Shown piece after piece: positions 56,601-64,000 of a stretch of 64,000 bases of DNA. The position numbers were made by a program, and so were the translations under genes. The number at the start of each line of letters is the position of its first letter. Positions within the stretch are counted from its first letter, which is position 1. Below the pieces are notes generated by a model, which saw nothing but the letters and a program-made list of their open reading frames with translations, was not told the DNA's origin and ran no database searches. This DNA is from Lyophyllum atratum (taxonomy: Eukaryota; Basidiomycota; Agaricomycetes; Agaricales; Lyophyllaceae), in contig JACGCN010000003.1 of the NCBI GenBank assembly GCA_014905825.1, forward strand, positions 1,798,001 through 1,862,000, given 5' to 3'.

Positions 56601-59600
56601 CTTTTCTCCAGGCGTCTATTGGAAAGGAAGCCAGCTTTGGTACACCCGTTAAAACTCTCGAAGCTCCTGTTTCCAAGTCCGCATGCTGCGACGCGAATGC
56701 CCTACTTGTCTGTAGTGTCCCCCTCAAAGGCCATGCCGGTCCTGAATGGCCCCGAGGGGCATGGAAAGAAATTGACAAGATTCATGAACGTAGTACTTTC
56801 CAGTCGCTGGCTTGGTTGTTGGAAAGAGTTCGCCACTTCGACGAGAAGTTCGCCGACTGGCAAGATGTCGTTGCGCCAGACAACCTTTCCAACTGCGAAA
56901 GATGCGCTCCTACGGCTCCGAAGTTGGAGTGGACTCTGGTTGGCAAGAAGATGGTTGCCATTGAATACCCTGTTCAAGCGGGAGAATATGAGCGGAGGCT
57001 CAAGAGACGCCCAAGTCCCTTCGTCACGCAACTCAGATTGGATGAGAACGAGGTCGGGACTGTGCGAGTTGGCGTCAACATTCCCTCCCTCGTACATCGT
57101 GCATTATCACGGTTACCTTCCCTCAATCGTCCCAAACCCGCGACCCTCTCCTGGAGAATCAATACCAATTTTACCCCTTCCGCAACTCTCGATCTTCCTC
57201 CTTTCAACATTCTGAGCAATAAGCTCGACAAGGAGCATAGCCAGCCACCATCCTTTAAGCTCAAGTTGCGTGTTGAGCAACTGCGATCCTTAGAGTGGAT
57301 GCTTCGCCAGGAATCGCGCAAAGCGGAACCCTTCATCGAGGAAGAAATATCGGAAGCGATTCTCAGTCCTCTGGGCTGGAGGGCAGAAGGTCGCGCTCAG
57401 CGGCCCGTCGAAATTCGGGGTGGTGTACTCGCGGACCAGGTCGGTTATGGTAAAACTGCCATTACCTTGGGCTTGATTGATTGCGCAGCCAAGAATGTGG
57501 ATAGTGCGTTCGAGGCCATGGGCGACATGCCAGGGAAAATCTCCGTCAAAGGCACCCTCATCATTGTTCCTCCCCACTTAACAAGGCAGTGGAAATCCGA
57601 GGTTGAGAAATTCACGGGGAAGCGGTTCAAAGTCTTGTTGATTTCTACAGTCGCAAATCTCAACAAATGCACTATCGAGGATGTTCAGGAGGCGGATATT
57701 GTTGTCGTGGCTTCCAATATCTTCAAGAGTAACGTCTATCTCGAAAACCTCGAGTTGCTCGCTGCTGCTGGAGAACTTCCCGCGAAGGAAGGTCGTCATT
57801 TCAACGCCCACCTCGACAAAGTTCTAGAATCGCTTAAGTCGCAAACGGAGCTTCTGAAGACCAAGGGCTCTGCGGCAGTCATGGGGCGGATTAAGCAAGC
57901 GGAGGAAGAAGGCATGATACATTGTTGCTCTCCGTATCACAACTAACCTGTATTTTATAGCGAAAAAAGCTGCCGCTGCCGCCGCTGTGGCCCAATCGAA
58001 ACGACTCAAAGGCAGAGCCTATCGCGATGCTGTTGAAAAAGCACAAAGCAAACAAAAGGCTGAGCTTCCACCAGCCAAGGAGAAGAAGGTGTCCAATAGG
58101 ACAGGTAGGAAGTCGCCGCCGCCTCGCAAGACCCCTTCTGGACTCATCATGGAGGTAGTTATCGAGACCTTGCCTCCTAGGAAATACTCCAATGGTGGCA
58201 CGAGATCCAGCGCCCCTTCGGTTGCCTCCAGTCCTCCAGAGAGCGAAGTTGAATCCGATGGTCCTCGCCCAACAAAACGACGCGCAGCCCCAAGGAAGCC
58301 CTTGATCATTTCAGACGATTCAGACGATGTTGATAGCGAAGAAGAGAAACCCAAGAAGTCGAAGAAGGCTCCGCCAAAGAAAGGACTCTCGAAGAAAAGC
58401 TCAAAGGGTAGCTCAGACCAATCTTCTGATTATGAAGCGAGCCCCGCAGAGTCAGATTCGGATTCGGAATCTGATGTGAAGGAATCGGCGGACTCTTCGG
58501 GTGACGAGAGTGCTACTAGTTTGAAGGGCAAAGGTTCGAAGACGAAACCAAAACCAAAAGCGAAACCAAAAGCCATTCCCCGTCCCAAGGCTGCTGCGAG
58601 GAAGGTAGACATGTCCAGTTCGAATGGTGATACCGAAGATGACGACATGGACGTCGACGAAGATGCTCCAAAGACAAAGAAGGCGACGAAGCGGAAGGCC
58701 GCCGATGACACTGACCGTCCTGCCAAGAAGCAGAAGCGAACTGACAGCGATCCCTGGAAACTTGAATCGAAATCTGTGCAGAAGGAATGGGCCAATATGA
58801 AGGCGCCTCCTTTGGAGATGTTTCACTTCGCGCGAAAGGTCGTCGATGAGTACACTTACCTCGATGGGAAGGTCCACTCGCTCGTGACCCGTATGACTGC
58901 TGAGCGTCATTGGGTTCTTTCCGGAACACCACCCATCCACGACTTCGGCGCTCTGAAGACGATCGCTGCCTTCCTGAATCTGCATCTCGGAGTTGACGAT
59001 GATTCTGAAGGCCAGTCTGCTGAAATCAAGAAGCGTCGTAGGGAACAAACAGGTGAGTACAACTTACATGACATTGGTAACCAATTCATGATGGATCCAA
59101 CAGCGGTGGAAAGGTTCCATTCTTTCCGAGAAGTCCACAGTCTGGAATGGCATGCCCATAGATGTGAACTCGGACAGCGCTTCCTCGATCGCTTCGTTCG
59201 ACAGGTATGCTCCTGAGGAATATCATCTAAAACCGTATTTGACCCTTGTCTCCTAGAATATTGCCGAAATTGACGAAATTCCTTGGACCGAGAAGATTGA
59301 GAAGGTCGTTCTTCCTGCTGCAGAACGTGCTATCTACTTGGAGCTTGAACACCACTTACGCGCTCTGGATATGACCATAAAGCGGGGGAAGAAAACGGAG
59401 AGTGACAGGGAACGACGCCTAGCACAGTCGCTTGGAGACAGCAAGTACGTCCCCTATATATCGGTTCAACCTGCCAGCTCTATTCAACCAAAGTGCCTAG
59501 GTCCGCTGAAGAAGCTCTGCTAAAGCGATGCTCGCACTTCGATCTCGAAATGTCGAACGATAATGCGATGAAGGCCTGCGATGTCATCGTGAAAGAACGG

Positions 59601-60739
59601 CAAAAGCAGCTCGACGAATGCAAAGACGAACTTCTGAAAGCGATCAAAGCTGGCGCAAAGAGAGAGAAAGACCTAGGCGACACCGGAGCGGAATCCATGT
59701 TCAACGAGTGGATCCGTGTCTCGCGTGGAGATGAGGGTATCGACGACAGTGAGGCATCCACCATGCTTATCGACCTGCTGGACCAGGCCGGCGTAGGTGC
59801 TCCTAAGAAGGTCAAGTTTCAGGAGAAGAAACTGACGGAAAAGGTCAAGGAGAAGGCATGGGAGCACCGAGAAAAGACACACGAAATCAGACGATTGACC
59901 AAAGAACTCGTCGGCCGCGTTCGCTCACTCCGGTATTTTACCGTCGTTCGAGATCTCCAGAAGCAGCGGGACCAACCTCCTGTTGTTTCCTGCCCAAACT
60001 GTGGCCGGGACGGCATACCTATGGCCGACGTGGCTGTTCTGTCGTCTTGTGGGCATATGGGATGTATCGATTGCGTTAAGGCGTGCGCGGAGAAGGAGGA
60101 GTGCGTGTACGCCGCCTCTAAGGCTTGCAAATCCGCTGCTCGTCTTCTTAATGTCGTCAAGGCGGAGACATTGGGAATTGACGACGAGGCGCGTGATGGT
60201 CGGGGCAAACACTTCGGTATGAAACTGGAGAAAGTCGTGACCCTGATCAAGTTCGTTGTGCTATCGTTTTTCGTGTGATCGCACCTGCTTACAGTTGAAT
60301 CCTTAGGGAGAAGGCAGGGAAGAAGAAGGAGCGAGTTCTCGTGTTTGTGCAGTTCCCAGACCTGATGAAGAAGGTCACCGAGGCGTTCGCTTACAACAAG
60401 ATACCCTTTTTGGAGATCAAAGGCACGGCACACCAGAAGAGCAAGAATCTTGAGCTGTTCCAGAACGACAGCGAAGAACGTGTGCTACTCCTGAACGTCA
60501 TGGACGAGAGCGCCAGTGGCGCGAATCTGACGTCCGCCAACCATGCGATTTTCTTGTCCCCTTTACTTGCACCATCGAAGGAGATTTACAAGGCTTGCGA
60601 GACACAGGCAGTCGGACGGTTGGTGCGATTCGGGCAGACAAAGCACGTTTATGTATGGAGGTTTTTGACGATGAACACGATTGACGAAGAGATCTATGAG
60701 CAGCGAAAGGAGGTGTTGCCAACCGCTGCGAGTGCTTGA
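53642..60739 (+). CDS. DNMT5: DNMT5-type maintenance DNA methyltransferase with RING and SNF2 ATPase domains
   Basis: Very large (about 2,200 residues) cytosine-5 methyltransferase; DNMT5 of Cryptococcus is an ATP-dependent maintenance enzyme. N-terminus: a PIP-box QKSIQSFF at residues 14-21 and no chromodomain. The methyltransferase domain follows: RVATMCSGTESPLLALEL (motif I), IAGTSCVDYSNLN (motif IV, catalytic Cys, Ser instead of Pro), VILENVCSAPW (ENV, motif VI), HTRTRVYLVAV (motif VIII), LAGNAMSTTVVGA (motif X). Then a Cys-rich cluster at 55545-55640. SNF2 motifs: ADQVGYGKTAITLGL (I), TLIIVPPHLTRQW (Ia), VDEYTYLD (II), HWVLSGTPP (III), RING VSCPNCGRDG...SSCGHMGC, VLVFVQFPD (IV), VMDESASGANLTSA (V), QAVGRLVRFGQ (VI). 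An acidic/Ser/Lys insert of about 280 residues separates Ia and II. About nine introns. Confidence 0.95.
53681..53704 (+). other. PIP-box (PCNA-binding motif) coding segment of DNMT5
   Basis: Codes QKSIQSFF, a perfect Q-x-x-I-x-x-F-F consensus, preceded by basic residues (KSLAKG). Confidence 0.75.
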
Positions 60740-60945
60740 TTTAATTACATGATTTGTACATAATTTATATCTGGAATACATACATAACATACATTGGCGT
60801 ACAGTCCCTATAGCATCTAACAACTGTCTCAGAACTGTATCCGCAGCCACACGCTTGGTGCGCAAGATGTCCATTGACTCACTACAAGTACAGATGCAGT
60901 GGATGGTGCTGTGCCCGTGGTCCAAAAAGGAGACTCCTCGTCCAA

Positions 60946-61416
60946 TTACTTGCTCGACATTACGTAGCCTGTCGTATCTAGGATCTTTTTGCCGCATATC
61001 GAGCATAGACCCTTCTTGTAAGCACAACCTATCCGTATCGATCGTTAGTTGGACAGTGGGCTGACTCGCTTGGAATTGGCGTACCATGACAATACTTGGC
61101 CTTGTTCTGAGTCACAGGCTGCTTGCAGTCTTTACATTTCCCTTGATAAGGCTATTGTGTTTGGTTGATATCGGACCTTGTTGCAAGAGATGTTTACTAC
61201 GCACCTGGAAGCGGTTCTTGGAGCTCCCTGGACGGCTCAATAGTTTGTTCTCGCCGACCTTCCTTGAGCCGTCCTTGATGCTGCTAGAGCTGGCCGTAAA
61301 TGGATCAGGGGCTGCGACTTTTGATAGTTTCTATGGACATGAATTAGTTCATCGGGGACGCAAGGGCCAGGTGGTGAAGACAAAGGACTCGCCGTTTCGC
61401 ATTTCTTGCAGACCAT
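60946..61416 (-). CDS. CRIPT-family zinc protein
   Basis: Small conserved protein with four CxxC pairs. The human member was named for PDZ binding, but the family is also linked to the minor spliceosome and RNA splicing. It starts at 61416 MVCKKCETKLSKVAAPD when a GC-AG intron is removed (61331-61392); next FTASSSSIKDGSRKVGENKL, LSRPGSSKNRFQPYQGKCKD, CKQPVTQNKAKYCHGCAYKK and GLCSICGKKILDTTGYVMSS, stop at 60946-60948. The CKKC, CKDC, CHGC and CSIC pairs, and the NK-L-x5-R-F and GLCSxCGKK-x-LDT blocks, are diagnostic. About 105 residues, normal for the family. The gene lies convergent with DNMT5, with about 206 bases between stops. Confidence 0.9.
61331..61392 (-). other. GC-AG intron of the CRIPT gene
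   Basis: 62-nt intron, donor ACG|gcgagt and acceptor ccatag. Removal restores KKCETKLSKVAAPD, with no GT donor that gives the same join. Confidence 0.75.
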
Positions 61417-62029
61417 ATCGAAGTTCGGAGCAAGTAAGCCAGGAACGGAGTCGCAAGAGAAACGTGGTGGGGCCGATCGCTGAGTCAGCAAAATCGGGCG
61501 ACACCCGATCTCCCAGCGGGAACGGAATGGTCCACGTTTCCGATGTATGTCCAGCAGCATCGCAACATGCATTCACAATGAAAGTACAAGCCCTATTATT
61601 CCGACTCTTCACAAAAAATATAAGCTCCCCAGCGTCGGTCCTCCCTTTCCGAATGCGTATTGACCAGTCTGGAAGGTGATGCCCTGATGTCGGGCTGCTA
61701 TTGTTTCCTTTTGGCTTCTCAGCGTCAGTCCGACGCCCGCCTAACGAAAAATGTCTATCATACTCAAACCCTCTCTGCCTCCAGCAAACTCAACTCCGTT
61801 GACATGACACCCTTTACAGGATGGTATCGCTTCCGGCGCCAACGTCACAAAAGATATGTGCGGCACACAATCATATACCTACCTACCAACAGACTTACTC
61901 CGCCCTTATTTTAGTTTTTGGGCATTAACAAGGCCAGCGCGAGGCTATACCTGATGGTTCGCATGGAGTATACGCAGCCGATGTTGAGCAGCAACCGTTT
62001 TTCTTTTTCTTTTCTTTTCTTCGTCAACG
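61417..62029. other. Intergenic between CRIPT and F-box gene
   Basis: No supported gene. A long pyrimidine tract (tttttctttttcttttc) at about 61998-62022 lies just before the F-box start and may be the core promoter. Confidence 0.5.
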
Positions 62030-63821
62030 ATGGGCTCGAGTATAAAATCTGGGACGAGAAAAGGTATGTATTCAGGATAACATGTCTCCCCACAGGCTTA
62101 CAACTGTTCGGCGCTTCAAGGTTCCAAATGACGTTCTAATTTTGATTTTACTCAACTTAGACCCGTCCTCTTTATGGCGCGCGTGCAAGGTAAGACCCCT
62201 GCTTTAAAATCCTGCTGCGGGCCTTATCATCTGCGTGCAGGCTTTCAGAAGGATCTATGCCCTCGTTATGGAGTATTCGCCGCTTCTTTATATCTTCGAG
62301 CTTGCCATAGCCGGAATGAAAGATGGTCCGGCTCCTCATTCCTACAGGCCTGTTCTGGGACGCCTCCAGCTCCTGTCCAGCTATAGGAAAGACTGGCCCA
62401 TGCTAAACTGGAGCCACGAGTATAAGCTGCTCATCTCCGCTTCCACGCGCTACGGCATCTCCGCTGGCTTTCTCCATCAGATTCGCGTTGATAACATGCA
62501 GTACACACTCGAGTTAGCGGAGCTGCCGTCGTGTCGTACCGCTCGCCCACCGGCTATGACTAGGCATCTAAAGTTTCACACTCCAGCTATCGAGAGTATC
62601 GCTATCGACCGCTCCCAGTCCCTTATCATATCAAGCCACGTTCTAAGGTCATTCCTAATACTTCAGATCGTATAGCATATCTCACTAACGCCCATTCGTA
62701 GGGTTCAAACCGGCTTTGGCATAGTATTATACTTCCGAGATTTATGGACCTTTGGCAAGCACCCAAGAGCTTGCGATAGTGTCTACGACTTCAATGTTGG
62801 GCCGGCACTCATCATCAGTTTCGCCATGGTCATATGCGGTCATAAAGTGGCCATATCCTTCGAGTTTGCTGGCGGAAATATCAAGCATTTGATTCTGAAC
62901 TGGCGTACTTTCCAAGCTGGGGTGAGTTCTAAGCTTCTCATGCGCATACAGAATATATTCACGCGTGGCCCTTATTTGAATAGTGGCTGGAGGACAACGA
63001 CGTCTCATTCTTGAATGAGAACCGCCTCCTTGTCGTCCGACGAAATCGTGGACTCCCTATTTTGAGTATCTACAATATCTCCGACATAGGGGCCGTGGCT
63101 GTCGAACGCGATTACGAACTCCCCGAGGCCTGGAATAAATCGGTCATCGGCTTCAGTCCCAACAAGTCTCCTTTGAATGATCAATCTTCCTCATCCGAAG
63201 CCATGTTTTATCCTGATCCTTCTAAACGGGTACTCCTTCTCGCTGTGAACACACTTTCCCCGGCTGGAGACTCGTCTACCCGAAACTGGCTTATCATTAA
63301 CGAGTCTTACTTCCGGCCAACTTCCCGCAAAGATCGCTTCCGAGTTTCCTGGCATGAATGGAGCCAGGCTTGCCTGATCCGCGAGGTCCAGCCTTCTGTT
63401 AGCGGCCCCCCCAATGTCAACGGAAGTCGTGTGGTGTATCTGGAGAATGTTCCTCGATCCTCGTCCCGCGTTGCGCCGTCCTCCAGGCTCAACATCATTG
63501 AGTTCGTGCCGTACCCCGATTCCGATTGTCATCAGAGTCGCTCGTGGTCCCTGGTCGGGCCCCGCTCAGTCCTAGTGCCTAACGAAATCGTTCGGGACGT
63601 TCCATCCAAGACTGTTGACGGACACCAGATCGAGGACGTCCGAGTCACCGAAGACAACATTGTCTTAGTTTTGGTAAGGCTAGTTACCATTTGCGAATTT
63701 ACTGCCCGTTAACATGCATACACAGGAAAATCACAATGGATCTAAGCCTGTTAACATCCTCACTTTTGGCGCGCCCCCCCAAACCCGCCCGCGCCATGAG
63801 ATCCACTCTTCCCAGCTTTGA
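62030..63821 (+). CDS. F-box protein with a divergent beta-rich C-terminus (agaric type)
   Basis: Predicted SCF adaptor. The first exon, MGSSIKSGTRK, is joined by a gtatgt intron to LTTVRRFKVPNDVLILILLN, then LDPSSLWRACKAFRRIYALV, a clear F-box. The continuation includes ALPLLYIFEL-like sequence (YSPLLYIFELAIAGMKDG), LQLLSSYRKDWPMLNWSHEY, and then a long region of strand-like segments such as NENRLLVVRRNRGLPILSIY, SKRVLLLAVNTLSPAGDS and KDRFRVSWHEWSQACLIREV. The last exon reads ENHNGSKPVNILTFGAPPQT and stops at 63819-63821. No WD40 or LRR signature is evident. This layout (F-box, RKDWP-x-L-x-W, unrecognised tail) is common in mushroom genomes. Intron positions near 62074-62099, 62191-62231, 62648-62700, 62921-62979 and 63674-63725. 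Confidence 0.85.
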
Positions 63822-64000
63822 ATCGATGCTCCGACTATCATAAATTTTCCAGGTTATCAGAGGAGTAACGACATTCCGAAAGACTTTGTATGTGCTGTGC
63901 TTTGACTTATTACTTGTATATAGTATCCTCTCGTAAAGATAGTAGTAGCTGTGCTATTAGTATTTATTGCCTATAAAAAATGCGGATGCATCGATTGCAT
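63822..64000. other. 3' flank of the F-box gene
   Basis: AT-rich, no coding frame. The window ends inside it. Confidence 0.5.

Overview
The window is nuclear DNA of a filamentous basidiomycete, most likely a mushroom-forming agaricomycete. Genes are packed on both strands, introns are mostly about 45-65 bases with GT-AG ends and CTAAC/CTGAC-like branch sites, and intergenic gaps are often only 40-500 bases. The gene set is fungal: a velvet regulator, a DNMT5-type DNA methyltransferase, a Zrc1-type zinc exporter, a cytochrome P450, F-box proteins of the agaric type, and a copia-like gag remnant. I saw no tRNA, rRNA or CRISPR array. All gene models below were spliced by eye, so starts and exon edges are predictions.

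Layout. 0.3-8.3 kb: a sorting nexin of the Snx41/Atg20 type with apparent frameshifts, a P-loop kinase, a mitochondrial TPR protein divergent from TIM23, and a velvet-domain regulator. 8.8-15.1 kb: a small tail-anchored Cys-rich protein, cytochrome c1, a Thp3/LENG8-type SAC3 protein, and tRNA-splicing endonuclease Sen2. 15.1-18.5 kb: a gag-like ORF without polymerase, then about 1 kb with no resolvable gene. 18.5-25.8 kb: dynein intermediate chain, an F-box/LRR protein, ubiquitin-eS31 fusion, RFC subunit 3. 25.9-31.0 kb: a cytochrome P450 bounded by two imperfect direct repeats, then a zinc transporter. 31.5-38.8 kb: EMC5 divergent from a Dsl1/ZW10 tether, a RED-type spliceosome protein, and GPI12/PIG-L. 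38.9-49.6 kb: sulfite reductase beta subunit, two tandem alanine-glyoxylate aminotransferase paralogues, and PET117. 49.7-63.8 kb: a CID-domain RNA-processing protein, a PAP2 lipid phosphatase, the 7-kb DNMT5 gene, CRIPT and an F-box protein.

How the genes relate. Most are housekeeping genes sharing short bidirectional promoters rather than a pathway cluster. Mitochondrial function recurs (TIM23, cytochrome c1, PET117, mitochondrial TPR protein, one aminotransferase), as do RNA processing (Sen2, RED, CRIPT, CID protein, Thp3) and the ER/Golgi (EMC5, Dsl1, GPI12).

Most striking observations: a perfect PCNA-interacting (PIP-box) motif at the extreme N-terminus of the DNMT5 protein; runs of consecutive micro-exons (11+9 nt conserved in both aminotransferase paralogues; 15+14+25 nt in the zinc transporter; 7 nt in sulfite reductase); three introns that splice sensibly only as GC-AG; four tryptophan/acidic motifs in the Dsl1-like protein; and three single-base shifts in the sorting nexin gene.
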